The position numbers and the translations under genes are program-made. A stretch of DNA of 64,000 nucleotides from Ceratorhiza oryzae-sativae. Taxonomy: Eukaryota > Basidiomycota > Agaricomycetes > Cantharellales > Ceratobasidiaceae. Position 1 is the stretch's first letter; each line of letters opens with the position of its first letter. The notes under the pieces are model-generated. The model had not been told where the DNA came from and searched no databases. It saw only the letters and a list, made by a program, of their open reading frames with translations. This document shows, piece after piece, positions 22,785-35,255 of this stretch. Location of the stretch: NCBI GenBank assembly GCA_030998015.1, contig JARWMV010000006.1, positions 186,001-250,000 on the forward strand, in the 5' to 3' direction.

Positions 22785-23828
22785 TCACTGCTTTCGCTTC
22801 CTTGCGGTCTTTTTGGCCACGCCATGTTGATGGGCAAATTGCTTGCCAGAAGGGTCGGGAGTGGAGCTCAAACTTTGACGGAGATGAAGTCGAGTTCGTG
22901 GGTGTTTGACAGGTTGGCTGGAATCGAGCGAGGCTGGTTTTTCTGAGTGAATCGGCTGGTCCAGAAAATCGTGATTATCCTGGTGAGGCTGGTCATCCGG
23001 TGCGTCGGATAGGTCAATGACATCCTCTTGGGCACTCTTTATCATCGTCCCGGAAACCTCGGTGGTTGGTGTTGCATGCTTCGCTTGGGAAGACCTGAGA
23101 TGGACAGAGTGGAGCAGCCTATGCTCACGACGAACAATCATGGCAACAAACGACTCGGTTCCTAGTAGAGATGCTTCTGCTACGGTGATGGGCTCGTCGC
23201 GCATGGTCAGGTGATCCAACGCTCGCGTTTCCCATTCGACAACACTAAACTCCCGCGCGAGAGGCAGATAGTCCATGGGTGGTAGCTGTATGAGTTCAAG
23301 ATGGTCGATGGCGAACTTGCGTAATGCCGGATGGTTGTATCTCGTTGCAAGCCGCAGAGCAGATGCCAAAACCGGGGCGTCGAAATCGGCGATACCCGAG
23401 TAATAGAGCCTATTACGACATTCGAACGGTATCTCTTCAGACCCGGGTGGATGGCTATTACTACTCCAACGACTTACGATGCGTACAAGACCCTGAAGGT
23501 GTTCCTAAAGTCATTTTCGTCCCCCTCCAACTCGACAACCTGGCGGGACGCGGCTTCGGTTTCCAACATAGACCTCATCTCGTGAAATTCGAGCAACTTG
23601 AATCGATGAACGCGGAATTCATGTTGGTTTACCTAAAATTTTCATAAGTATATACCACGGTGAGAGCAAATAGCGCGTCACGCACTCGAAGGTAAACATT
23701 CCCGTCTGGAAAATAAAATTCGCTGTCAGTCTTCACGTTGCTCAATGGGGTAGACGATTCCAAGGGTGCTGGAGGCGGAGCTTCCGTAAATTATCCGGCT
23801 TCTCGGTGGGCGCAGTATCCATACTCAT
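22785..23828 (-). CDS. BTB/POZ-domain protein 3
   Basis: Exons 23632-23478 and 23409-22785 are firm, and 23780-23686 carries FYFPDGNVYLR. To reach an ATG in frame, a four-base first exon (23828-23825) and a 44-nt intron are needed; this gives 292 aa but is weakly supported. The BTB core (EFRVHRFKLLEFHEM, then LASALRLATRYNHPALRKFA) and the tail (LAREFSVVEWETRALDHL, RDEPITVAEASLLGTES) are clear. The C-terminus is basic (AKKTARKRKQ), resembling a nuclear localisation signal. It is third in the tandem set; intron phases agree with the others. Confidence 0.8.
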
Positions 23829-24206
23829 AGGAGAGCTCGTTATGTTCGAGGTAAGGTCAGACAGTTGCTATTCTCGGCAAGGTACCGAGTTGGAACATTC
23901 AGTGTTTGTACCGAACCCTGGCAGGTAAACAAAAAACCAGGGAATGCCAAATATGTTGATGGCACCAAATGCTATTGAAGATCATCAGCCCGTGTGTATC
24001 GTTCGAAATGATATTGTCTTGACTGAGAACTCAGCGATTATGATCAACTGGACGCGCATACATTCAGAGCACAACTTGCATGGTTCGCCTAAGCGTAATG
24101 GTTAGGGTGGTGTCATCCATGCCAACGTCAATGGAGCTATCGCAAATCGAGAAATTAGATTATCTTGCCATCTTGTCTAGCCAAGTCTAAACAACTGAGA
24201 AGTGCA

Positions 24207-25850
24207 TTAGACGCCCGTTTCGCATTCACACATATGCGACCCACAAATGCAAATTATGTAAAATCGGCTGATTCCCTTCTGCTTCAAGAGCTTGTAGGAC
24301 AGTGCGGGAGGCCGGAGTTCGATTGAGTAGTTGCGGAGATGCTCCCGAGCCAGGACTTGATAAAGTCGCATCAGCTTGGGTATCCGTTCGGAGCCTCCTA
24401 TTCGGGGGACCCTCCCCGCAATCCGGGACTGCCTGATTGGTCGTTCGGAAGTGGTTCTTGATGTTGTGGAATGATCCATTCCCCGATGGTAGATTCCTAG
24501 ACACATCACCAAGCGTCTTGGCTTCGAGCGTAATCAGCTCTCGCCGGGGACCAATCTTGGGGGCTCAAACTACTACCTCCAGAGTGTTCAGCAATGAGGT
24601 AAAGCAGAACCCAGAAAAAGGATGTGATCTCGTGCAGATAGCTATGTTCGATTTTTTCGCTATCCTCGGCTAGCAGCTTAAGGACCATCAACGAAAGCGT
24701 TCCTTACGACATATTAGTAAGACTTGGTTGACCCAGCCGAACTTCCTCACCATCCGATGACAATGCATATAGGATGCGTCTTCTCATACGATCGACAAGA
24801 TGTTGACTAGGTGAACGTCTGACAAAGAGCCGAAGGGAGAAGTTCAAGCTTAGATATCGCGCGTTCCAAGTATGCATAGCGGCGTCCAGGCCTGCCTAAC
24901 GATTAGAGAGGAACCCGTAAGGTGAATATCTCGGACTATCTTACTCAAAGTTGCATCGGGGCTCGCCAACCCGCATATATCTGGGAGCGACCGGATCATT
25001 CAAAATTATTTCCTAGTCCAACGCCTTGAACATCCGTCCGTACGCTTCGGGGCCAAAAGTTTTCAACTGCTCACGCTCGGAGGGTTCCCGATTCGTCGAG
25101 AAGTGGGAGAGAAGGGTGTTGTTGATGCTCGCGTCTCTGTGCTGCACATGACTGTTGCCCAACGCCCATTGCCCTTCAAATAGTTCAGTCACCTGCAACT
25201 CACGCAAACATGTACGTACTCATGATAGCTCCTACAAAAGCTGGTTTAAGCTCACACACGTCTTGAGCTGCAGAGAGCGGCGGCCAGGCTGCATTAACAA
25301 AAGACTCAACACAGGTGCATGGTCCAAAACCGCCTGCCACCGCACCAATCTAGGCTTATCCAGATCGTAAGCCTACGGTGGTCTGAACTATCGACTATAC
25401 CCAGCATCGGCTGGGTTCGAGAGGAGCATGCCGGCAAGAGCCCGAGCGAATCGCCTAGCCTCAGCCTAAATATTCACATCGTCCGAATAGATCAGACCAG
25501 ACCAGTCGAAGTGAAGAAAACGGCGACAGTAGTGCATACGACTAGCGTTTTTATGAATCGCCTGTCAATTAGATGAGCAAACCAGGCTCAGGCATAGCGT
25601 GCGCTTTGTCGGATCGCATGATTGACAAGTTCCCGGTGTTTTTTCACCCCGACGAATAGATCTACATCGTGCCACTAGATATGACTGTCCCGAACGTCTA
25701 ACTATGTGCATTTGATAATGTCGGGAGCACTGGACATGTCCTTGTACGACCAATTGAGTATTCGGATAATCGGGACATAAGCCTCGTCAGCAGAAGAAAC
25801 CGCATGGACCGCCGTACCATTAGGGTTCAGCACTGTCAGCGTCGGGCAAT
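24207..25850 (-). pseudogene. Decayed fungal-type protein kinase (FunK1-like)
   Basis: Fragments in correct minus-strand order resemble the FunK1 kinase family. A possible N-terminal piece (DEAYVPIIRILNW near 25770) comes first. A catalytic-loop-like HVQHRDASINN is near 25130, and a GTLSLMVLKLL plus HEITSFFWVLLYLIAEH block, equivalent to the family's activation segment and H-x-L-x-S-F-F-W-V-L motif, is at 24560-24700. A C-terminal tail follows near 24300. Stops and frame changes separate them and the DFG region is not recognisable. I call a relic; the exact ends are uncertain. Confidence 0.5.
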
Positions 25851-28656
25851 AGAAATTCTTTTTCGCTCCCGTCCCAATGGGGCTGGTCTATGCGCCATTC
25901 AGCCGGCCGAACAGGGGACAAGCATCGAGGACCTGTTCAATCAGAGCATCACATAGGAAAGGTGGACCAGTAGCGCAGGATCATGGAACACAGCACCTTT
26001 GAGTTCAGCGCTGTTTCGAGATTGAACGACGTCCTAGTCAACGGTCTGTGTCGTAACCACAGATCCAGACATCTTTCAGCGTTTGCGCAGAGGTTGGCCT
26101 GTAAGGAAGCCCGAGTGGCTTGTGCTAGCTGAGACCGATGTCCGTTTGAATGATGTATCTGTGGTGTTAAGCGCGGGCGCCGTTCGTTTAGCAGACATTC
26201 AGTGTGGTTATGGATTGAGCTTATCCAATCTTGATTGGTGGGCCAAAATCAAGTTGTCTGAAAGTGGAACGATTGTATTACATAACATAAAAATACCATA
26301 CATAAGTAAACAAAAGTAAGCGCCGAAGGCGCGAGACGGAAAAAAGACAAAAGAATATGGAATCGCTAGACTATTCTAGCGATTCGGCTGGTTAGAAAGA
26401 AGGCCTAAGAGCCATATGGAAAGATAGTTAGCGAGGGTACGCATATACGCTGCCCAAGCATCGAAGGAACATACCTTGTGCACACTCGCTTGTGTACCGG
26501 GTTTTATCGGGACTGAATTAGTATAAAAAGACTTAGCTAGAGACTTGAGAACGATGTACTTAGTTCACACTCCAATCTACGATACTTAAGCTGGTCAATT
26601 CGCTGTTCACGCACCGAGACCGATATCTTACTTGTGTCGTTTGGTTTTGTTTACTAGGTGCGCGCTGGGATTACTATCGTACTAACTACATTTGCGTTTG
26701 TTTATACATAGGAACCTTGCAGAAAGTAAGCGCCGAGAGTGTCTAATTGGTCGACGTGAAAATTCCGTCCGATAGTTTGTATGAGCGGGGTCAATCAATG
26801 ACTACAATTCGTGATTATTAAATTATCCAATTTTATCTATAGACTGAGTGGTCAAGTAACAGCTGCTTTAAGAAGTGTGTGGGTGTGGTTGGGTGACAAG
26901 CGTGACAGTCAGGTCAACGACTTAAGCGCGGTTGCCAACCACCGACACATGGAGATCGTTTGGTAAAACCTGAGCTAGACTACGGCAATTACAATACGTC
27001 CCACACGATTCTTTACGATTATCCCAGTTCGCTTTTACAGAAATCGATAGTATAGACCTGGAAGAAACTGCAGTTGTGCAGTCGGAAATTTCGGATAATC
27101 AGCAAGCCATAGAGCTAGAGATGGATGCTGGCTTGAGTAGCTATCACGACGACAATGATACAACTTGGGGTGTCAGAATTGGAACAGACAAAAAAAGCCA
27201 ATAGCAAAAATAAAGACGAGTTTTTGGAGAATTTGCAAAATTTATGACCCGTTTAATCCATCTATCACCAACAATCTATGACACCCTCCAAGTCGCTTTT
27301 CCAGCATACAGTTCGCTTCGAGCCCATAAATGAACTTGTACTTCTCAACCGATTCACCTACGCCCTGGATAGCCCGTGTCGCAATGAGAAGCGTCGCGAT
27401 ATACATTATGGCGAATGGATTCCTGGGAGTGGGTATGTATGTATGAGAAGATCATGCTGTTGGGTTCAATCTAATGATCGGTCCAGCGTAGTATCCTTTA
27501 CCATCACTCCCAATTGGAGGAGCCACCTGATAGCATATTAAAATCATGACTAGTCCTGGAAAATGTCAACAATGGCATTTCATTCTGGCCGTTTCTTCAA
27601 CTCCTGACAATGTCAAGCCCCCCGCCGCCAAATAAGTAAATCCGACTTGATCCCCATGGTCGAGATGTTTTGCTCAGTCTTTCCAAACCTCAGCCCAAGC
27701 GACGAACTATGTCTTGTCTAGTTCCACACGCGGTATGGCTCGTGAAGGCGCGGGCAAGTTTGCTCGCTCGCCATGTCTGGAATGAAAGTGGTTCATGTGT
27801 GTCTTGACAAGTTTGAGTCGACATGGGTAATTTCACAGAGCATTTCCTCTGCTATCGAAAGACACAACATAGCGCACAGATCCAAAACACCACCGCAGCC
27901 GTGGGAAGCTTAAAGGGAAAAGCGGCTGTACGTTGTTTAGTCATACAAGACTTCAGACCCTGAGTCCTATAATGGGATCATCATTCTCAACCCAAAACAG
28001 CGTCAAGTCTCGATTCAAGCAGCAGAGTGTCGTACAAAACTCGATTTCTAAAGTCTATCGCTTAAACGAGCGGCTGATCCCATAGACGTAAGTCATTGCC
28101 TTTATTTAGAGTAGGCGCTCCTGAGGCTCCTGCCGTCTTGAGAGTATGGTCTTCTCAGTCCACTTGAAGGCAAATATATCCTTAGCCATATATTTTCCTG
28201 ATGCAGTTGTGCATATTACAAGAGGCAACACCATGAATCATTCTCGCCTTGTTTCGCGTTTCTGATCGAGGGTGACCGCATTTACCCGAGCCCACGCTCC
28301 GATCTGTCAGAGATTCGTGCGATTGTTGACGTGCGTGTACTGAGATATCCTGTGATAGGATCTCCTAGCTAATACTGGCACCGTGAGTTGCGTGCCGCCT
28401 TGGTGCTTGAATGTAATCCAGCTTGTTTCATCCGGCGACGCGGGTGGCTAATCGGCGTTAGTGTCGGTGTTAAATCGACACTTCGCCCAGCATCACCGAT
28501 GTCGAGTCTCCAACTGGCGATTACGAATGGACCGCCCAGGACGGGCGTTGTAACCTGTTGGATATAATAATGTCCAACACGCGGATGGTGTTGTTCTCCC
28601 CCAGTTTGTCCCGTCCGATCCCGCCCCGCCCCGCCTCCCCCTGACCGAGCCCGCCC
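25851..28656. other. Gene-poor stretch with repeat-like features
   Basis: No gene is supported. Seen are a perfect hairpin (GAATCGCTAG, then CTAGCGATTC) near 26361-26386; a TATA-bearing LTR-like segment (TAGTATAAAAAGAC near 26520); and two copies of AAGTAAGCGCCGA (about 26312 and 26726) about 414 bp apart. A run of about 60 open codons near 27040-27200 ends at a stop and has no motif. The stretch ends at the F-box promoter, which has a very C-rich leader at 28610-28640. Confidence 0.4.
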
Positions 28657-29983
28657 ATGGTCGCCGTATCTCTGCCCACCGAGTGCCATCTCGAGATCCT
28701 CAAGCACATCACCACCCGCGACACGCTGCACCAGCTGGTCCGTGTCAACCAGCAATTGTAAGTCTGCGCCACCCTCATTAATCTTCACTTACCCACTAAC
28801 CGCCACTCGTTAGCCGGGACCTCGCCCTACCCCTGCTCTACCGGACCGTTTCTCTCGGTCGCGAACAGTCTGTTCGCCGGTTTTGCCGAACAGTCAGCAG
28901 TGACACTGGCTTGGCTCGTCTGGTCCAGAGTTTCGCCATTGCATCATCAGCCTCGCCGAAAGACGAACATGACGAGTTTTTGCTCGCCGTTCATGTTGCC
29001 TTGAAGAATATGGTCGCCCTCACCGACCTGTCCATTCGTTTGATCGAGCAGCCACCTTATCAAAACCGGCATTGGCAAGCATATCTATCCTCATTCGGCA
29101 CTAGTCTCATTAATAGATTGTGACTTCACTATACAGGATATTTGAAAACACCACCTTCCAGCTCCGCCGCCTTGAACTCCGTATGGATTATGACTCGGCT
29201 CTGATATCTTTTCTCACAGGCCAACCCGCTCTCGAGTCTCTAACACTCCTTGGCGCCGTCCCTGATCACCTCTCCTCTCTCCGCCTCGAGCTTCCGCCCA
29301 ATGCCCTTCCCCGCCTAACTCACTTCCACGGCCACTACACCCAGGCTCTGGCTCTCGTACCCGGCCGACGGGTAAAGCGCTTGCACATCACCCAAGTCGA
29401 TGACACGGGCGACTTTGAGCCTTCGGATGTGTTTGTGTGTCTGAGAGATACGGTGGAGACGATTGGACAAAACCAATACGCAGAGAATCTCGAGGAACTC
29501 ACCATCGACGACGAGGATGCAGACTATGGGCTTCTCGAGTTTGTGCTGTGCAGCATTCCGACGCTGAAAAGCATCACTTTGTTTGTTCCTCAGCACGGAC
29601 ACAGCTGGGTAAGCTCAACTCCAGCATATCCAAACGATCAGATCTAACCCAGCCCTCAGCGCCGGTACAGCTCGCCCGAGTGGCCGACCCATCTGCAAAC
29701 GCGAGTCCAGAACAAACCCATGAGCCTCGAGCGCCTCAACACCACGCACGACGGCTATGCGCGCCAGTCGCTCACTCAACTCTCCCCTCTTCCGGTTCTT
29801 CCAATCTTCCAACCCCCACGACCGTTTCCTCGAGTCCCGACTAGCCGAATCGGGTTTCATAATAGCATTTGGTTTGGTCTAACTGAACCCAATCTGTTGC
29901 ATGAAAATGCGATACGGAATTGGAGAGCGGCTTTTCCTGCCCTGAGGAATGTACCTTCTGTGCACGAGTCTAGTCTGGAATGA
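28657..29983 (+). CDS. F-box/leucine-rich repeat protein, junction unresolved
   Basis: Exon 1 (28657-28757) begins MVAVSLPTECHLEILKHIT, an F-box start, and splices in phase to 28814 (RDLALPLLYRTVSLGR). The RNI/LRR-like body continues (RRLELRMDYDSALISFL, ALESLTLLGA, NLEELTIDDED), and a GT-AG intron (29609-29659) leads to the last exon 29660-29983. Between 29116 and 29137 the frame is interrupted: a 20-nt AT-start segment ending in AG separates in-frame TSLIN and RIFENTTFQLRRL, but no standard donor exists. F-box proteins bring substrates to SCF ubiquitin ligases. It is either a damaged copy or one with an unusual splice. Confidence 0.6.
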
Positions 29984-31134
29984 AGAGAAGTGGGGGGTCA
30001 AAGACTGAAGGTATATTGACGGGTTCAGTATAGGAAATTATATTATGGTATCTAGTTTGGGTTACGGCGATATTTTGTCCTCACGAACTCTCTCTCTATG
30101 GCCGTGTAGGTTGTCCTGCCAGCACGTAGCCTGGACTCTAGGACGGCCTGTACAATAGTTATTTATTTCATCCTACAACCAAGCCCTTTTCACCTTACAA
30201 ATACCATCAAATAAATAAGACCATCCTCGCTCATCTATCTCCCGAGTCGGTACACCGATATCATAAAGCGAATAAGCCACATCTCGCATAGCTCCTTTGC
30301 CGCCGTAGCGAGTGCAATGCATTCCATTGAGATTTCGGAAACGCAGGCGCCGCTCATGAGGTACGAGCTTTGTTCCTCGATTGATACGATGCTCGGCCGA
30401 GTTGCCCACTACACACAAACGTCGACTATTTTTGAAACCAAAAGCTAACATCATCACACAGCATATACGATGTCTGGACTCTGATTCAATCAGTTATTTG
30501 GTGAGGCGATACAGAATTCCCACAGAACGATTAAATCGACAAATGCTGCCCATCGCTATACCTTTACAGGTCTCTTTGCCCTTGATATCGCACACTTTGT
30601 GACGTACAGGCTTGCACATGAGAATCATATATGCTGAATTATCATATTCGCTGTCTCGCCAGTTGTTCTAGTTGGGAAATTCTCGTGCGTAGTGAAGCTA
30701 GTGCATCGATATAGGCACCTCGTACCTGCCTGCAGACTGATGAATCTTCAGCCTATGCCCAAGGGGGAAGTTTTGCTCATATCGAATCGATCACAGCTAG
30801 GTGGAGTCTCATTTCATGGGGCGGTGGGGGATGTGCGAGACGCCAAATAAGCTTGTGATGGTGTTATGCTACACGAGGCACAATCATGGGTACATGCTAC
30901 AGATCATGCTAAAATTTCCGCTTGAGCCCCCACTGCTCGATCTTTCTACCACACGAGAAGGAAGTAGCCGCTGTATATTTGAAACAAGGAATAGTCGAAA
31001 GTCGATAGCCAAGCTTGGAATTCAGTTTTAGAAATTGCAGATTGCGCCGACGTGATAGGGGGACTATAAATGCCCAGCGCTCTATCCCCTGACATATCCT
31101 CACTCGATCCCGTCCCATCTTGACAAAGTCTATC
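29984..31134. other. Intergenic; no gene recognised
   Basis: A 94-codon minus-strand open frame at 30173-30457 lacks known motifs. GACTATAAATGC near 31062 is a good TATA box for the next gene, about 70 bp before its ATG. Confidence 0.4.
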
Positions 31135-33520
31135 ATGCATACACCACTCCGTCGGGTTTGTTTAGTTTGGCAATTCTGGAACTCTATCCTGAGCCTGGCT
31201 GTCAGTGTCGTTGGTCTGGTTTCCCTCTTGGTCGCCGGGAACCTGACGGGCGTGTACGACGATTGCCCGATGTACGCTGGTAAGTTTTGTCGCGTTGCAA
31301 CCTTGAAAGAGACGCGCACTGAGCTTGGGGTTTTGCGCAGTCGTGAAACCACTTTTGTTGGGTAAGAATTGCACACTGTCGAATCATCTGGCCGCCTAAC
31401 CGCACCTTAGTGATCCTGACTATCAGCGCATTAAATAACCTATACTTGTTTGTGGCTCTTAGCTTCTCACTACTGGAGTAACCAGGCTAACCGCCTTCTC
31501 CCAGGCTAACCGTCGATTTGTTCTGCACCCGCACTTGGGGTGGGACGTTCGTAATCCAACACATCATTTTAAGCAGCGTTCTGCTTTTATCTATAGGTAG
31601 CTCACTTAACTATTCTCCGACGAGCAGGTAGCTGATATCCGATGATCTAGTCGTTGTCGCCATCCTGATTTCCAACCGAACCTCCAACTCCGTCTTGATG
31701 GTGATGTTCAGGCTGCGGCCGACTGAGCTCGGCTTTTGTGAAGAGCTGGGTCTTATCTCAGCCTTGCTCACTGCGATTTTATCCCTTGGTCCGCTTGCTT
31801 CTCTTTCATATTATTTCATTTCAGCCCGCCGGGCCAAGGATCCCCGAGTTGGGTGGCTGGTTAACACCAAGGAGCTTGTCGCGGGCCAGGTGACAGACGG
31901 GTATCCACAGATACTCGGTACCAAGCGTTCGGATGGAATCACCGCACTAATTGCATCGAGCATACGAAACCCTGCTTGTATGATAGGAATGTGGTGCTGG
32001 AACGTGTTTTTCCGCCGGGTTCCGTGAGGACGCCTTGACGCTTTGAACACGGGATTCGAGGCTAACTAGTTCCATAGTGAAGTAGAATCCATAAACTGGG
32101 CACTCATCATGAACCTGTTTGCACTGGGGAGTATTGCTGCACTATGTGTTCGAGCATCCATATCGCTATCGCTTGCTCAAGACCGAGATTGTCGGCTACG
32201 GACGAGGGTCGAGGAGTGCTTTAACCAAAGTATCTCATGTCAATTTGCACAATTTGCCACGGTAGGCTACATAATTGGCTTGGTAATGCAAACTCTGCTG
32301 ACGAGATTTTAGATGTACGGCTCAAGCACACCGATCAGCAATAGCTACACCCTGGATATTGATATTATGCAGTTGCATCCTAATGGAACTGTCCGGGAGA
32401 CCCGTGCGTGCTCGTCCTATTGAGTTCACCAGAATCTTGAGCTAATGGTCTCTCTGTTCATGTGATAGGACCATGTGGGTGGAGGTTCTCAGGCCCGTTT
32501 AAAGTATTCGATTGCTCCGAAATGTGCCAGATGAACACTCCAGGTAAATTCCCCATGAACGAGTCCAATAAATTGCTAAGAGACATCGGTTTTTCCAAAG
32601 ATAGTATAATTGCTTTCAGCGTCGTCATGCGCTCATCGAATACCTCAGTTTTGAACATGAATCCGACACTTAGAGTTTGGTTTTCTGATACGGATCCTGC
32701 TGTTGCCGATATTGCTAATATCAACGGAAGTTTTGCGGCTCCCAATCTACTCTCCGGTTGGCAGCTTCTTCCTGGCTATGAATGGAGGGCCGAGATTGGA
32801 CTGAAAAAGCGAAAATTTATAATGTCTTCGTTTTTCAGGGATGTGGTCGCCGGAAATTACCCCGTGAGCATAGATTCGATTCATTTTAGTCTTGAATCTA
32901 ATCGGGCGTATGCTAGGAATATCTTACATTAACCTCCGCCCAATAAGTGAGTATCTTATACACCACTGCACGGTGGTTCTCACCATGCGCCCAGCTACTG
33001 TCGGTACTATGGCATACACCAACGCCTCGGTGGCTAGTGGGGTGATTTTTCCAGCCACACAAGGCAGTCCAGCCATGATGGATCCAGATTCGGGTCTACC
33101 AGATGCCCGAAGCTATGTCGGCTGCGAGGTAATTGAAGAGTATCGGGACAGTTCTCCGTTCGACATCCTTGGTTCCATTGGAGGTTTACTCTCGCTCGTC
33201 CAAGGCATATATATATGGCTATTCGGCCGACCCTTGCTTTGGAGCTTAACAGGTAATCATCCAAGCCAGCCTCTCCGTGTTGTAATCAGCCCGATTCTGA
33301 CCTTATTTTCAGGCGCCAAGGTGATATCCCCGTTTGGTCTGATCGGTAATCTCAGTCGCTCGAGCTTTCGGAGAGGCTACGCAACCACTACCAGATCCCA
33401 GGCACGAATAATGAAGGATTACCCGAGGCGCACGAATACGGGGACGGAGTCCGCATGAATAAGTTTCTCCTTGACTACGTTTTAGACATGGGTCCAGTAC
33501 ACCCTTCGAAACGCCACTAA
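31135..33520 (+). CDS. Multi-exon transmembrane protein of unknown function, probably frameshifted at the 3' end
   Basis: Exons 31135-31279, 31341-31361, 31411-31477, 31505-31596, 31651-32023, 32078-32261, 32313-32403 and 32469-32863 join in frame; the next junction is unresolved, then coding resumes to 33252 and from 33314. Several hydrophobic helices at the N-terminus are followed by a long Asn-glycosylatable region (NESN, NTS, NGS). A final membrane stretch (IGGLLSLVQGIYIWLFGRPL) and a cytosolic tail end the protein. The tail reads SPFGLIGNLSRSSFRR in one frame and then RLRNHYQIPGTNNEG..LLDYVLDMGP in the next, which suggests a one-base loss near 33372; without it the protein stops at 33458. 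No function can be assigned. Confidence 0.6.
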
Positions 33521-33760
33521 GGATGATTGAAACCATGTATGATGTAGTATATTATTTCAATAAAGTTATGTGCTTATTTTTCCTTTACCTCTATCTCCCA
33601 CTTGTGCATCGCTGCGCGATCGCTTCTTGTGCCCTCTAGCCTCGTGAGGGTACTTGTCTTGGATTTTTTGGTTACCTATTATGAGGCACTTTGAGTGCTG
33701 TGGATGCCAGTCCTGACTATTGACAAAGACTTACGGAAGTAGATGCAACTAGACTCGCCT

Positions 33761-34593
33761 TTATATCACACTCGTAGGTTGTACGAGACCTTTTGCGAAC
33801 GCAGGCATTTGGGTCAAATTTTTATGAGAGTCCTGCAATTCGGAGGCACCATTCTGCCTGGTTAGTCGCTTCTCCCGGCTAGCAAAGATGGAGATAAGCA
33901 AGTTCGCCCCAAGAATTCCGGCTTCTTCACTGATGGGCTCGTCGCGGGTGATTAGATGCTCAATGGCCCTTTTCTCCCAATACGGATACACGAATTCTCG
34001 CGCTAGAGGAAGGTATTCTAATGGTGGGAGGCACATCACTTCGAGCTGTTGAATGGTGAATTCCCGAAGCCGAGGATGCTCGAAACGGGTGGCAACGCGC
34101 AGTCCGGAGATTAGAACCGGAAGTTCAAAATTGAATAGGCTTGTCATTAGGTAGCAACTATTTCAGCTGTGGTTAATCTACTTGCTTGGCCCACTCAGAT
34201 AGGCGCATATAGCTCACCTTGCATAGAGCAATTTGAACGTATGCCGAAAATCCTCTACATCTCCATCGAGTTCAATCACATGATTAAAGTCGCTATGGTA
34301 TTTGGATAGCCGGATTTTACGGAACTCGTCAATCTTGAACCAATGTACGAAGAATGCATGACGCTGTACCTATTTAATTAAATACTAATAAGTGCTACGT
34401 TATACTACGTTTATCCAAACCAGACTTTGATATACACATTCCCATCCGGGAAATCAAACTCCTGGTCACGCTTTATGCCACGTAGAACGTCCAAGCCGAC
34501 AAGTCGCAGTTTTGTCTCTTCTTTTATTTCCGATTTAATTTCTTTCGTTGTTTCCTTTTGAGTATGGAGAATACGACAAGCGTGTTTCGACAT
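33761..34593 (-). CDS. BTB/POZ-domain protein 4
   Basis: Exons 34593-34426, 34369-34218 and 34139-33761 give 232 aa. FDFPDGNVYIK, then AFFVHWFKIDEFRKIRL and LISGLRVATRFEHPRLREFT form the BTB domain; LAREFVYPYWEKRAIEHL and TRDEPISEEAGILGAN form the shared tail. The protein lacks the long disordered C-terminus of copies 1-3. Intron phases (0, then 2) are the family pattern. The first donor (gtctgg) is weak but falls at the conserved place. Confidence 0.82.
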
Positions 34594-35255
34594 CTCAAGC
34601 GAAGATATTGAGAGCGGCGTTCTCCCGCTCAGCCAGCCTCGGAACTTAAATGCAGCTTCAATACACACCCCAAAACCCCAAAACGTTAGGCATATTACGT
34701 GCAAAGTGGTATTGGGATCCTCTTATTAAAGATACGAGCGGAGATCTTATCCATTGAGACTTCGACGCTGTCCGGCGCCCACGAGGCCGGCTTCCAAATT
34801 CCCATATCGCTCGATACTAGATGCACATACGTAACTTGTTTAAAACCCCCTAAATTGTCGCAGAAACAATGCCTGGGTCGGAACGATTTTTGGGCCACGA
34901 CGGAGGAGGTAAGTCTCAATCGCTCGTTCCTATCAATGGTATAGTGAACATTTCGGGCTTAAATGAATTGATCAAGATCAAGATCCGTTGAGAACCAGTG
35001 ACTAGCTCTTTAGATAATGAAGATGAACGAACCTGATCAAGTTATAGGCTTCCAGGTCCCTTGCTGTAAACAGAAGCCCATCGCCCCTTTACGTATCTGA
35101 AACGTTCTTCCCTGACTCATGTCCTGAGCACAAAAGTATTCATTTCGTTATCAACCAAGCATCACACAGATACATGTACAGATCACATCGTGAAAACCAA
35201 ATTGAATCGTGACAATCGTAAAAGAGAGGTATCATATTATACATGTACAGTTCAT
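34594..35255. other. Intergenic; no gene recognised
   Basis: An ORF pair at 34695-34944 overlaps on opposite strands, without motifs. Probably promoter of BTB protein 4 and the 3' flank of the carboxylesterase. Confidence 0.4.

Noticed and set aside
29117..29136. A 20-nt AT-AG intron in the F-box gene
   Set aside because: Too short for splicing and lacking U12 donor and branch motifs; recorded as an unresolved break instead.
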